The translations under genes and the position numbers were made by a program. Positions 27,379 to 36,792 of a stretch of DNA of 64,000 nt are shown here, one piece after another. Below the pieces are notes generated by a model, which worked only from the letters and a program-made list of their open reading frames with translations, was not told where the DNA came from and searched no databases. Origin of the DNA: JAPOXR01 sp963662395 (GTDB lineage Bacteria > Pseudomonadota > Alphaproteobacteria > Rhodobacterales > Rhodobacteraceae); NCBI GenBank assembly GCA_963662395.1, contig OY759511.1:1054001-1118000 (forward strand). Direction: 5' to 3'. Position 1 is the first letter of the stretch; each line of letters opens with the position of its first letter.

Positions 27379-27618
27379 ATGACGACGGCACAGCCTGGCC
27401 CGATCATTGCTGAAGTTCACGCAATTCGGGACGAGTATGCGTCCCGCTTCGATCACGACATGGAGAGAATGTTCCGGGACATTCGCGCCAGGCAGGCGGC
27501 TTCGAAGCGCGAATATGTCCGCCGGTCCGCTCGATGCGCTTTTGAAGACCTCAATGATTCGCCGAAACCTCGTCAAGAGAGGCACTCCTGTCGAGGCTCG
27601 CAGGCCATGGACCGGTAA
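27379..27618 (+). CDS. Small antitoxin-like protein
   Basis: A 79-residue protein preceded by a GGAGG ribosome binding site six bases from its ATG. The first 52 residues (IIAEVHAIRDEYASRFDHDM, then ERMFRDIRARQAASKREYV) match a widespread small-protein pattern: I-I-x-E-V-x-x-I-R-D-E-x-A-x-R-F-x-x-D, then an acidic/basic helix ending in R/K-Y/V. In other genomes such proteins often lie beside RelE/ParE-type toxins, hence the suggestion of an antitoxin. No toxin gene is seen next to it. The last 27 residues overlap the end of the antisense dprA-like pseudogene and do not fit the pattern, so the original stop may have been lost. Function is inferred. Confidence 0.6.
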   Translation: MTTAQPGPIIAEVHAIRDEYASRFDHDMERMFRDIRARQAASKREYVRRSARCAFEDLNDSPKPRQERHSCRGSQAMDR

Positions 27619-28869
27619 CTCACGGGCTTTTCTCGCCTCTTTATCCTCGACGCCCCGCTTGAGCCATGTGTCCACTTGCCTTTTTTTGGAAGCGAGAGTT
27701 GCTCCGCAATTTCACTGCTCTTCATCAGGCCTTCCGCAGTCAGCCTGGCAACCGATCAAGAAACAGGTCGTAAGACTCCGGAACACCGTGCGCCGCCGAG
27801 GACAGTCCGGCTTGAGACCGAAGGCTCGCCTCCCGGGAAGGCAACGTCCGGGCCGACCCGTCATCGATGTCCGACCAATCCGGGCCGACGACCGCTGCTT
27901 GCCTGCCGGGTCGAAGCTGTGCTCTTGCTTCGAGGCCAGCGAGACCCCTCCGCAAGTCATCATCAGCTGATCTGGCGGGGTCATTCAGCAGGCAATCGAG
28001 CGAAGTCGGATCGTCGGGAAGCCACGACGCCCCCTTCATGACCAATTCCCGGTTGCCCGAGGATTTCCGGGTCGTGCGCTTGACCCGCAGGTCTACCCGG
28101 TTTTCCTTCAAATTCCCGGCAGCACCATGCCGGGTTCCACCATTTCCGGAAGCACTGGATACGACAATCGCTGCCTCGGCAAGTCAGTAGATGTAGTGGT
28201 TCCTGGCCATCGCGTTGCCAACATTGAAACTGGCCTCCGGATTGAACGGGATAACAAGGGTGAGGTTATCCGCTAGCAGATATTTCCGAAATCTGCCCGA
28301 TGTCGCCGCCCTCATCAGGTCATTTGCCGGAACGCCAGCCCCGCACCCTCGTGCCGGAGTGCTCCCATCATTGCACTCTCGTCAATTCCGCGCGCACCTC
28401 CCGAAATTACCGAAAATCCCTGCCTTGCCGCAATGCCGCCAAGTCCCCTGGCAAATTGCATGTCTGCTTCAACCGCGTCTCTCGACCCGACGACTGCCAG
28501 TCCGCGATCATGAAGTATTTTCCTGTTGCCAACGCCAAACAGCACTGGCGGGGATTTCGAATGCAACTGGCCCGTCAACCGTTCCTGATACTCCGGATCA
28601 AACCGGGTGATGGCCCAAATTCCAGCCCGGCACCACCTGTCCAGTGCAAGGTCGAGGGAGGTCGTCCTGTCCAGCAGGCTCTCCAGCCTGGACTGAAATA
28701 CTGTCTTGTCTGCCCACCCCGAAAGCAACCCGCGTGCGTCACCTCTCAACAAGTCGGATGGCCGTCGGCCCTTGCCTTCCAGCCAGCACGAGAAGCGCGC
28801 CCACTCGCCCAGCGACAGCGGCGTGTCTGCGGCAGCGCTCGATCCTGCCAGAGAAACGGTCAGCAACAT
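27600..28869 (-). pseudogene. Decayed DprA-like DNA-processing protein
   Basis: A broken DprA homologue can be followed over its full length. The first frame (28869 to about 28330) reads LSLGEWARFSCWLEGKGRRP, then AVVGSRDAVEADMQFARGLG and FSVISGGARGIDESAMMGAL, the Rossmann core. A frameshift near 28325 leads to LMRAATSGRFRKYLLADNL and PFNPEASFNVGNAMARNHYI, interrupted by an in-frame TGA at 28184-28186 where a Cys codon would be expected. WVKRTT-like and KGASWLPDD segments follow. Another shift near 27740 gives LTAEGLMKSSEIAEQLSL, and a last one at a T7 run (27681-27687 on the plus strand) gives VDTWLKRGVEDKEARK, the winged-helix C-terminus. The N-terminal region is of the LSPGEW-type DprA, not the usual competence DprA of alphaproteobacteria. 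DprA loads RecA on single-stranded DNA; this variety may belong to an accessory or defence locus. Confidence 0.8.
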
Positions 28870-29503
28870 TACCGTGTATTGCCTCGGGGCCCAGCTTCAT
28901 TTCATGCTCCAGGTCTCGAACATGCAGCTGGCAAATCCAAGGTCGGACCACCTCCTGACCGTCGACACACTGCGGCAACGGCCATCAATGCTCCTCCCGA
29001 ATCCGCAACACCGGCACCCCATGGAACCGGCCGATCTGGCGGCAATTCGCCGGCCCCGGCAGCGCCGTCGGATTTCCGCATTGATGAAGTCCGCCGTGCA
29101 ACATTACCAGAGACGCGCTGTTCTCCTGCTTCATGGAGCGGGCTCCTGCCCGTCTGCCAGGTTGCATGACAATAGGGCGCTTCCACCCGTCTACCAATGC
29201 TTCGCCGGCTTCCCGCCGGCCATTCCTGCAGGTGGGACACCGGTCTCCCGCTGCTTCTCCAGGGCATCCGTGCTGAAATACTTCCAAGCAGCTTGGAGCG
29301 AAGCATCGCCATGCATCCGGCCGTCCAGGTGGAGGGCATCGGCAAGTTTGCCGATGCCGGGAGTGCAGCTGCCATCGTCAGCCGGTTACCTGGCTCGGGG
29401 CCTGGTTGCGGTCCGTGGTCCGGCGTTCAATCTTGCGCGAAAGTCGCAATTGCTTCACTAAGCGAATCTTCATGAAGTCGGGCAGAATGGAAGTCGGGCC
29501 GAT
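28870..29503. other. Decayed region upstream of the dprA-like pseudogene
   Basis: These 634 bases hold no intact gene. On the minus strand near 29360-29200 a frame reads PGIGKLADALHLDGRMHGDA and SLQAAWKYFSTDALEKQRET before it hits a stop; it has the look of real coding sequence and may be the end of another dead gene. A second scrap near 29150-29000 (SLVMLHGGLHQCGNP) is in another frame. Neither could be assigned to a family. The last bases before 29504 should contain the cobS promoter. Confidence 0.4.
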
Positions 29504-30523
29504 ATGGATGGGTCAGATTTGAGACTGGTGGTCGAGCCGACCAGGCGGATATCAGTCCGAGAGACATTCGGTATCAATACCGACCTGGAAGTGGTGGGAT
29601 TCGAGGAGAGTTCGGACCGGGTGCCGGATCTTGATCCGACCTACAAGTTCGATCCCGACACGACGCTGGCAATCCTGGCCGGATTTTCGCACAACCGCCG
29701 GGTGATGATCCAGGGCTACCACGGCACCGGGAAATCGACTCATATCGAACAGGTTGCTGCCCGGCTGAACTGGCCATGCGTCCGGGTCAACCTGGACAGC
29801 CATATCTCCAGGATCGATCTTATCGGCAAGGACGCCATCAAGCTGCGGGACGGCAAGCAGGTCACGGAGTTCCAGGAGGGAATTCTCCCCTGGTCGCTGC
29901 GAAACTGCGTTGCGCTGGTCTTCGACGAATATGATGCCGGCCGGGCCGACGTGATGTTCGTGATCCAGCGTATCCTGGAGACCGAAGGCAAGCTGACCCT
30001 GCTCGACCAGAACGAGATCATCATTCCCCACAGGCATTTTCGCATTTTCTCGACCACCAATACGGTCGGCCTGGGCGATACCACCGGGCTTTATCACGGA
30101 ACGCAGCAGATCAATCAGGGCCAGATGGACCGGTGGTCACTGGTGGTCACGCTGAACTACCTCTCGCATGACGCCGAGACCCAGATCGTCCTGTCAAAGG
30201 CACCGAACTACAATACCAGGCAGGGCAGGGAGACCATCGGCGCCATGGTCACGGTGGCCGGGTTGACCCGTTCGGCATTCATGAATGGGGACCTGTCGAC
30301 GGTCATGAGTCCGAGGACGGTCATAGCCTGGGCGCAGAACGCCGAGATTTTCCGCCATCTCGGTTTCGCCTTCCGGGTCAGCTTTCTCAACAAGTGTGAC
30401 GAGCTTGAACGGCAGACGGTTGCCGAATTCTATCAGCGCTGCTTCGACGAGGAGCTGGCCGATGCAGCCTGGACTGCCGGCACGCTCGACTCGTTTCCGG
30501 CGGTTCGGAAGTCGGGCCAGTGA
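29504..30523 (+). CDS. cobS: Cobaltochelatase subunit CobS
   Basis: A 339-residue AAA+ ATPase of the aerobic cobaltochelatase (CobN-CobS-CobT), which inserts cobalt into hydrogenobyrinic acid a,c-diamide. The Walker A motif is GYHGTGKST (71-79), Walker B lies in ALVFDEYDAG, and the sensor/arginine-finger region is in IFSTTNTVGLGDTTGLYHG and QMDRWSLVVTL. The N-terminal RRISVRETFGINTDLEVVGF is typical. No frameshift is present. cobT follows after 15 bases in the same direction, so the two subunits are probably made together. CobN is not in this window. The sequence just upstream is decayed, so the gene probably has its own promoter there. Confidence 0.95.
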   Translation: MDGSDLRLVVEPTRRISVRETFGINTDLEVVGFEESSDRVPDLDPTYKFDPDTTLAILAGFSHNRRVMIQGYHGTGKSTHIEQVAARLNWPCVRVNLDSHISRIDLIGKDAIKLRDGKQVTEFQEGILPWSLRNCVALVFDEYDAGRADVMFVIQRILETEGKLTLLDQNEIIIPHRHFRIFSTTNTVGLGDTTGLYHGTQQINQGQMDRWSLVVTLNYLSHDAETQIVLSKAPNYNTRQGRETIGAMVTVAGLTRSAFMNGDLSTVMSPRTVIAWAQNAEIFRHLGFAFRVSFLNKCDELERQTVAEFYQRCFDEELADAAWTAGTLDSFPAVRKSGQ

Positions 30524-30538
30524 CTTCCGCCGGAGCAG

Positions 30539-32407
30539 ATGGCCGTGACCAAGATCGACTTTGACGAAATCCCGGCTCTCAGGAAGGCGCTTGCCGAGAC
30601 CACCCGCTCGATAGCGGAAGAAGCCGAGCTCGACATCCGCTTTTCGGCCGACCCGCCGGGGATCACCGACAACATGGTCAGGCTGCCCCTGCTCGGCCCG
30701 CGGACGACGCATCACGACGTCGTCGTTGCCAGGGGAATTGCCGACAGCCTGGCATTGCGCAAGAAACACCATGACGCAGCGACCCATCGCAAATACATGC
30801 CGGCCGGCGAGGCAGCGCGGGACATGTACGAGGCGCTGGAATCGGCGCGGTGCGAGGCGATGGGCGCAAGACGCATGGCGGGCTCGGCAACCAATATCGA
30901 TTCCATGCTTGCCCATCGGGCCGCGGCAAAGGGCTACCGGGCCGATTCCGGGCGGTCGGATGTCGAGTTGGCAGACGCGCTGGCCTATGCGGTGCGCCAC
31001 TTGGTCACCGGCAGGGAGCTTCCTCCAATACCCAAACGGGTCTTCGAACTGTTCGAGGGGGATTTGCGGCAGAAAGCCGGCGAGACTCTCGAATCGCTTG
31101 AGGAGGTCCTGAGCGACCAGACCGAATTCGCCCGGTTCGCCCGCCAACTGATCAGCGATCTCGGCTATGCCGACCAACTTGGCGAAGACCCTGACACCGA
31201 CTCCGATGTCGATGACCAGGACAATGCCGAGGAGTCGAGCGAGGACCAGCTTGACAGCGAGTCGAATGACGACTCGACCGGCGAGGAAGAACAGCAATTC
31301 GATGACAGCCTGCTCGAAGACGGAGAGCAGGATGACCGCCAGCCCCTCGAAGGCGAGCAGGATGATGATGCGGCATCGGAGGAGCAAGACCCTCCCGATA
31401 CCGACCCGCCGCCGGATGTATTGCCAAGAGGTTATTCCGACGCCGATCCCGATTACCGGGTCTATTCCATCGAATTCGACGAGGAGATCAAGGCGGAGGA
31501 TTTGGCGGAACCGGAGGAGCTGGAACGCCTGCGGGGCAATCTGGACCAGCAGCTGGAACCCTTCAAGGGCACGGTGGGCCGCCTGGCCAACAAGCTGCAG
31601 CGCCGGTTGCTGGCTCAGCAGAACCGCTATTGGGAGTTTGACCAGGAAGAGGGGCTGCTGGATGCCGGCAGGCTGGCACGGGTGGTGACCAACCCCACCA
31701 CCCCCCTGTCCTTCAAGGTCGAAAGAGACATGAAATTCCGTGACACGGTCGTCACGCTGTTGCTCGACAATTCCGGCTCGATGCGCGGCCGGCCAATCTC
31801 GATTGCTGCCATCAGCGCCGATATCCTTGCCCGTACGCTCGAACGCTGCCAGGTGAAGGTCGAGATCCTCGGCTTCACCACCCGCGCCTGGAAAGGCGGT
31901 GAAAGCAGGGGGAAATGGGTGGCAAATGACCGCCCGCCAACTCCCGGGCGCCTGAATGACCTGCGGCACATCATCTACAAGAGTGCCGATTTGCCATGGC
32001 GCCGGTCACGAACCAATCTCGGCCTGATGATGAAAGAGGGGCTGCTCAAGGAAAACATCGACGGAGAGGCACTCGAATGGGCCCATCGGCGGCTGTCCGG
32101 CCGAATCGAATCCCGGAAAATCCTCATGGTGATTTCCGATGGTGCGCCGGTTGATGATTCGACGCTCAGCGTGAACTCCTCGAATTACCTGGAGCGGCAC
32201 TTGCGCGATGTCATCGAGTTGATCGGCCGCCGCCGACAGGTCGAGTTGATTGCGATCGGGATCGGGCATGATGTGACGACATATTATCGCCGGGCAGTGA
32301 CCATCGCCGATGTTGAACAGCTGGCCGGGGCGATGACCGAACAACTCGCCGAACTGTTCGAGACAAGGCCGGACCGGACCGGCCGCACAACCTCCGGAGC
32401 CGGATGA
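30539..32407 (+). CDS. cobT: Cobaltochelatase subunit CobT
   Basis: A 622-residue CobT, the von Willebrand A subunit that forms the chaperone-like ring with CobS. The N-terminal helical part (1-215) is followed by a long acidic, low-complexity linker (about 218-300, mostly Asp, Glu, Ser and Gln), which is typical of CobT. The VWA domain at the C-terminus carries the MIDAS motif DNSGSM (starting at Asp410), plus a downstream TNLG segment and MVISDGAP. GGAG precedes the ATG. The stop overlaps the start of the aminopeptidase P gene by 4 bases (ATGA). The order cobS-cobT is usual in alphaproteobacteria. Confidence 0.95.
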   Translation: MAVTKIDFDEIPALRKALAETTRSIAEEAELDIRFSADPPGITDNMVRLPLLGPRTTHHDVVVARGIADSLALRKKHHDAATHRKYMPAGEAARDMYEALESARCEAMGARRMAGSATNIDSMLAHRAAAKGYRADSGRSDVELADALAYAVRHLVTGRELPPIPKRVFELFEGDLRQKAGETLESLEEVLSDQTEFARFARQLISDLGYADQLGEDPDTDSDVDDQDNAEESSEDQLDSESNDDSTGEEEQQFDDSLLEDGEQDDRQPLEGEQDDDAASEEQDPPDTDPPPDVLPRGYSDADPDYRVYSIEFDEEIKAEDLAEPEELERLRGNLDQQLEPFKGTVGRLANKLQRRLLAQQNRYWEFDQEEGLLDAGRLARVVTNPTTPLSFKVERDMKFRDTVVTLLLDNSGSMRGRPISIAAISADILARTLERCQVKVEILGFTTRAWKGGESRGKWVANDRPPTPGRLNDLRHIIYKSADLPWRRSRTNLGLMMKEGLLKENIDGEALEWAHRRLSGRIESRKILMVISDGAPVDDSTLSVNSSNYLERHLRDVIELIGRRRQVELIAIGIGHDVTTYYRRAVTIADVEQLAGAMTEQLAELFETRPDRTGRTTSGAG

Positions 32408-34236
32408 CCGGTCCAGACGCCCGCAAGGCTGGCGCCGATGGCGAGTCACTGGCCAGGATTGCTGCCCTTCGCCGCCTGATGGCCAGCGAGGGGCTGTCGG
32501 CCTTCCTCGTTCCACGGTGCGACGAGCATCGGGGTGAAACGGTGCCCGGCAGCGCCGAGAGACTCGCCTGGCTCACCGGGTTTACCGGATCGAACGGGTT
32601 TTGCGTGGCAACCGCCGACCGGGCGGGGCTGTTTGTCGATTCCAGGTACCGCCTGCAGGCGCGCATCGAGACCGACCCGGCGATATTCGAGCAGCTGTCG
32701 CTTGGCCAAGGCAGCGTCTCGGCATGGATCCGGGATGCCGTCCCGGACGAGACCGTGCTGGGGTACGATCCCCGGCTGCACACCAAGTCCGAAATCGACC
32801 GCCTCTCCGGTGATCTCGAGGATAGCGGGATCCGGCTGCACTCCACGGACAATCTCGTCGACCAAATCTGGACGGGGCGGCCAGCACTGCCCCGTGCACC
32901 GGTATTCCGGCTACCGGTCCGGCATGCCGGCGAGGACAGCATGTCCAAGCGCCGGAGAATGGCCGAGACCATGGCGGAGGCAGGGGCGAATGCGGCGGTC
33001 CTGACGTTGCCCGACAGCATCGCCTGGCTGCTGAACATCCGCGGCTCCGACCTGCCGTGCACACCGGTGCCGCTGGCATTCGCCATCCTGGAGTCCGGTG
33101 GAGCCGTCCGGTTGTTCCTCGAGCTTCCCCGGGAGCATCCGGATGCGATGGAGCCCGGTCTGGAGATCATCCACCGGGACCGGTTTGCCGATGCCCTGGC
33201 CGGTCTGACAGGGGTCGTGATGGCTGACCCCGACACTGCTCCCATCCTGGTATTCGGGCAACTGGACCGTCCCGACTGCCGGATTGTCGAACATCCCGAC
33301 CCGTGCATCCACGCCAAGGCGATCAAGAATTCGGTGGAAATTGCCGGCATGATCGAAGCCCACAAGCGGGACGGGGCAGCCATGATCGAGTTCCTGTCCT
33401 GGCTCGAGGTATCCGGGACCGGTGCCGGGCTGACCGAGCGAGATGTATCGGATGCCGTGAACAGCTTCAGACGAGAGACCGGCAAGCTGCTGGACATCAG
33501 CTTCGACACCATTGCCGCAAGCGGTGCCCATGGTGCCATCATTCACTACCGGGTCACGCCTGGCAGCAACCGCAGTCTGAATGACGGGGAATTGCTGCTG
33601 GTCGATTCGGGCGGCCAGTATCTCGACGGAACGACGGATGTGACCCGCACGATCCCGATCGGCCATCCGTCCGAATGGTATCGCGAGTGTTTTACCAGGG
33701 TGCTGAAGGGGCTGATCTGTCTCAGCCGGGCCCGGTGGCCGGCAGGGCGGGCCGGCCGGGACCTTGATGCCCTGGCCCGCTACAGCCTGTGGCAGGCCGG
33801 ACTGGATTACGCCCATGGGACAGGCCATGGTGTCGGACATTGCCTGAAGGTGCATGAAGGGCCGCAAGGCCTGTCACCGAATTCGAATACCCCGCTCGAG
33901 GCCGGAATGATCCTGTCAATAGAACCCGGGTGCTACCTCGAGGATGATTTCGGCATTCGGATCGAAAACCTGGTCCGCGTCATCGAATGGCAGCCGGAGT
34001 GCAGCCCGGGATCGAAGTCGATGCTGGAGTTCTCCACCTTGACATCGGTGCCGATCGACCGCCGACTGATTGACCGGGGCCTCCTGACCGACGGCGAAAT
34101 CAACTGGATTGACGACTACCATCGGCGTGTCGTGGTGGAAATTGGCGGGCGGTGCTCGCCTGCGGCGCGGCAATGGCTTGCCGGTGCCTGTGCGCCGCTG
34201 CGCCAGGAGATGCCGGAGCAGGACCAACCAGGATAG
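32404..34236 (+). CDS. pepP: Xaa-Pro aminopeptidase (aminopeptidase P, long form)
   Basis: A 610-residue M24B metallopeptidase that removes an N-terminal residue before proline. The length and layout match the long XPNPEP1-like group: two creatinase-like N-terminal domains (about 1-320) and a pita-bread catalytic domain. The dinuclear metal ligands are visible: Asp401 in VDSGG, Asp412 in TTDVTRT, His475 in GTGHGVGH, Glu507 in SIEPGCY and Glu521 in RIEN. The C-terminal 90 residues are the extra helical domain of the long form. The gene overlaps cobT by 4 bases, so it is likely part of the cobST transcript although unrelated in function. It converges on recN with 42 bases between. Confidence 0.9.
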   Translation: MTGPDARKAGADGESLARIAALRRLMASEGLSAFLVPRCDEHRGETVPGSAERLAWLTGFTGSNGFCVATADRAGLFVDSRYRLQARIETDPAIFEQLSLGQGSVSAWIRDAVPDETVLGYDPRLHTKSEIDRLSGDLEDSGIRLHSTDNLVDQIWTGRPALPRAPVFRLPVRHAGEDSMSKRRRMAETMAEAGANAAVLTLPDSIAWLLNIRGSDLPCTPVPLAFAILESGGAVRLFLELPREHPDAMEPGLEIIHRDRFADALAGLTGVVMADPDTAPILVFGQLDRPDCRIVEHPDPCIHAKAIKNSVEIAGMIEAHKRDGAAMIEFLSWLEVSGTGAGLTERDVSDAVNSFRRETGKLLDISFDTIAASGAHGAIIHYRVTPGSNRSLNDGELLLVDSGGQYLDGTTDVTRTIPIGHPSEWYRECFTRVLKGLICLSRARWPAGRAGRDLDALARYSLWQAGLDYAHGTGHGVGHCLKVHEGPQGLSPNSNTPLEAGMILSIEPGCYLEDDFGIRIENLVRVIEWQPECSPGSKSMLEFSTLTSVPIDRRLIDRGLLTDGEINWIDDYHRRVVVEIGGRCSPAARQWLAGACAPLRQEMPEQDQPG

Positions 34237-34278
34237 CCGGAGCGCGGCGGCAGACAGGTGGATCGTCCGATCGGGGCA

Positions 34279-35931
34279 CTACACCGCCTGCAGCAGGGAC
34301 GCGGCGGCGGCGCGGGCTTCGGCAGTGACCGCGGCCCCCGACAGCATCCGGGCGATTTCATCGATCCTGGCAACATCGTTCAACCGGACGGCAATCGTGC
34401 GCATGCCGTCTGCCTCGTCCCGCTTTTCGATCCGCCAGTGATGGTGCCCCATCGCCGCCACCTGCGGCGAATGGGTAATCACCAGCACTTGCGACTGTTC
34501 CGACAATGACCTGAGCCGACGTCCGACCGCATTTGCCGTTGCCCCTCCTATGCCGCGGTCGATCTCGTCGAAGATCGCGCAGACACTCTCGGCCCCGGCC
34601 ATCAGGCAGACTTTCAATGCGAGCATGAAACGGGACAATTCGCCACCCGACGCAATCGAGCCGATCGGGCCCGGCGGATGCGAAGGATCGGTCGACACCG
34701 TGAAGGCAACCCGGTCCACCCCTTCCGGCCCTTGCTGATCGTCGGTCACCAGGGTCCTGAACTCGGCATGTTTCAGCTTCAGCGGCCCGGTTTCCTTCTT
34801 CATTGCCCGGTCCAGTACCTCCGACGCCCGGTGCCTTCCCTCCGAGAGTTTGCCGGCCGCCTCCCGGTAGGACCGGGCCTGCTCGCTGCCGAGCCGGTCC
34901 AGGCTCCCGACTTCCTGGTCAAGCTGCGCCAAATCCTTCAGGCTGCCAGCCAGGCTCCTGACAACCTCCTGCAACTGGTCCGGCCGCACCGAGTGTTTCC
35001 TGGCCAGCGCCCGGATGGCAAACAGCCTTTCCTCGATCCGCTCGATTTCGCCAGGATCCCGGTCATTGCCGGAGCGAACGAGTTCGAGGTCGTGTCGGGC
35101 ATCGGCAAGCTCGGCGATGGCGCGGTCGAGTGCGTCAACCGCGCTTTGCAACCGCGGCTCATTCATCGGAGCAGCCCGCTCCAGCCATGAAATGGCCTCG
35201 GCGACACGACCTTCGGCGCCGGAATTGCCGATCGCCTGTTCTGCCCGACCGATGCTCTCCTCGTAACGTGCGAACAGCTTCAGCGCCGTTCGGCGCCGGT
35301 CCAGCTCCTGGTCCTCGCCTTCCTGCAGGTCCATCTCTTCCAGCTCGGCGATCGCATGTTCGCAGAATTCCCGCTCGCGCCCCGCTTCGTCCTGCTTTTC
35401 CCTGGCCAGCCGGAGCTCTGCCTGCGTCTTGCGCCAGCGCGACCAACCGGCCCGCACCTGGCCCACGGCCTGGTCATGTCCGGCAAACCGGTCGAGCAAT
35501 TGCCGGTGTCCGGCCTGGTTCAACAGGCCACGGTCATCGACCTGCCCGTGAATCTCGACCAGCACCTCTGCCAGTCGCCCAAGCGCCGACAGGCTGCATC
35601 GTCGATCATTGATGAAACTTATGGTTCTGCCGGAGGGTTGGAGAATCCGGCGAAGATGCAACTCGTCATCTGCCGGAATTCCGATCTCGTCGAGCACGGA
35701 TTGCGCGGCCCGGTTTCCCGAGATGTCGAACACGGCGGCGACTTCGCACTGATCAGCGGCCGAAGCCTGCATGTTTGGCTGTGAAGGATTGCCAAGGACA
35801 AATCCGAGCGAGTCCAGCAGAATCGATTTCCCGGCGCCGGTTTCCCCGGTCAGCACGTTGAGGCCGACACCGAACTCGATCTCGAGATGCCTGATCAGCA
35901 GAACATTTCGAACCGACAGACTGCACAGCAT
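34279..35931 (-). CDS. recN: DNA repair protein RecN
   Basis: A 550-residue SMC-like ATPase acting in double-strand break repair. It opens with MLCSLSVRNVLLIRHLEIEF, followed by Walker A TGETGAGKS (about 28-36). A long coiled-coil middle section (about 150-360) is rich in Glu, Arg and Leu. The C-terminal half has the signature GGELSRFMLALK and Walker B AIFDEIDRGIGG. Length is normal. bamD lies 21 bases upstream in the same direction, the usual alphaproteobacterial arrangement; ligA, which I would expect next, is not present. In its place recN runs convergently toward aminopeptidase P. Confidence 0.94.
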   Translation of the reverse strand: MLCSLSVRNVLLIRHLEIEFGVGLNVLTGETGAGKSILLDSLGFVLGNPSQPNMQASAADQCEVAAVFDISGNRAAQSVLDEIGIPADDELHLRRILQPSGRTISFINDRRCSLSALGRLAEVLVEIHGQVDDRGLLNQAGHRQLLDRFAGHDQAVGQVRAGWSRWRKTQAELRLAREKQDEAGREREFCEHAIAELEEMDLQEGEDQELDRRRTALKLFARYEESIGRAEQAIGNSGAEGRVAEAISWLERAAPMNEPRLQSAVDALDRAIAELADARHDLELVRSGNDRDPGEIERIEERLFAIRALARKHSVRPDQLQEVVRSLAGSLKDLAQLDQEVGSLDRLGSEQARSYREAAGKLSEGRHRASEVLDRAMKKETGPLKLKHAEFRTLVTDDQQGPEGVDRVAFTVSTDPSHPPGPIGSIASGGELSRFMLALKVCLMAGAESVCAIFDEIDRGIGGATANAVGRRLRSLSEQSQVLVITHSPQVAAMGHHHWRIEKRDEADGMRTIAVRLNDVARIDEIARMLSGAAVTAEARAAAASLLQAV

Positions 35932-35952
35932 GAATGGCTGCCCGTGACCTCG

Positions 35953-36792
35953 TTACAGCCACTCGCCCTTGATGGTTCTTCGGTAGAACTGGCGCAGGAG
36001 ACCCTCCCGCTCGGCTTCCGAAGGAGGCTGGAGCTGCCTGCTGGTAAACAACCTGTGGGAATCCTCGTACCATTCATTCCCCTGGTAGTTGTAGCCCAGT
36101 ATGGCCGCGGTTTCCCTCGCCTCCTCGACCAGGCCGAGTGACAGATACGCCTCGACCATTCTGTGCAGCGCTTCCGGAACAAAGGAGGTGGTTTCATACT
36201 CGGTCATGACAACCTGGAACCTGTTGATTGCCGACCCGTAATGACCGCGCTTGAGGTAGTAGCGCCCGACTTCCATCTCCTTGGCGGCGCGATGATTGTG
36301 CATGAGGTCGAATTTGAGTGATGCGGTCCTGGCATAGTCGCTGTCGCCATATTCCTTGATGAGTGTGTCCAGTTCGCGTGTCGCATTTTCGGTAATCGCC
36401 TGGTCCCTGCCCCGCTTGTCAATCTGCTCGAAATAGCTCATCGCCACCAGGTACTGGGCATAGGCCGCCTCATCATCGCCAGGATAGGAATGCAGGAAAC
36501 GCTGGGCCGCCGCCCTGCTCGCATCGTAATCCTCGGCCAGGCCATACGAATATGCCGCCATGACGGTGCCGCGCCGTGCCCATTCCGAATACGGGTACAG
36601 CCTTTCGATTTCCTCGAACATCTTCGCGGCTTCCTCGAAGTCGCGGTCCCGACGCAGGCCGTCGGCCCGTTGGTAGATCTGCTCGGCAGAAAGTGACTCC
36701 AGCGGAATGTCGTCATTCCCGCTGCAATTGGCGACCAGGATCAAGGCAATAACTGACAGGGAAAGCCTGCCAGCAGAGAAGAATGTTTTCAT
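35953..36792 (-). CDS. bamD: Outer membrane assembly lipoprotein BamD
   Basis: A 279-residue TPR lipoprotein of the BAM complex, which inserts beta-barrel proteins such as the autotransporter at 20589. The N-terminal signal ends LILVANC-SG, so Cys23 should be lipidated; the residue before it is Asn, unusual for a lipobox. TPR repeats follow: LSAEQIYQRADGLRRDRDFE, FEEIERLYPYSEWARRG, FLHSYPGDDEAAYAQYLVAM, YFEQIDKRGRDQAITENA, and GRYYLKRGHYGSAINRFQ. These last two segments are typical of BamD. The ATG at 36792 gives the natural signal peptide; a GTG at 36816 is in frame. recN follows 21 bases downstream. Confidence 0.93.
   Translation of the reverse strand: MKTFFSAGRLSLSVIALILVANCSGNDDIPLESLSAEQIYQRADGLRRDRDFEEAAKMFEEIERLYPYSEWARRGTVMAAYSYGLAEDYDASRAAAQRFLHSYPGDDEAAYAQYLVAMSYFEQIDKRGRDQAITENATRELDTLIKEYGDSDYARTASLKFDLMHNHRAAKEMEVGRYYLKRGHYGSAINRFQVVMTEYETTSFVPEALHRMVEAYLSLGLVEEARETAAILGYNYQGNEWYEDSHRLFTSRQLQPPSEAEREGLLRQFYRRTIKGEWL

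Noticed and set aside
30194..31969. Very long minus-strand frame opposite cobT
   Set aside because: It arises from the acidic, GC-biased cobT codons read in reverse; cobS and cobT on the plus strand are clearly the real genes.
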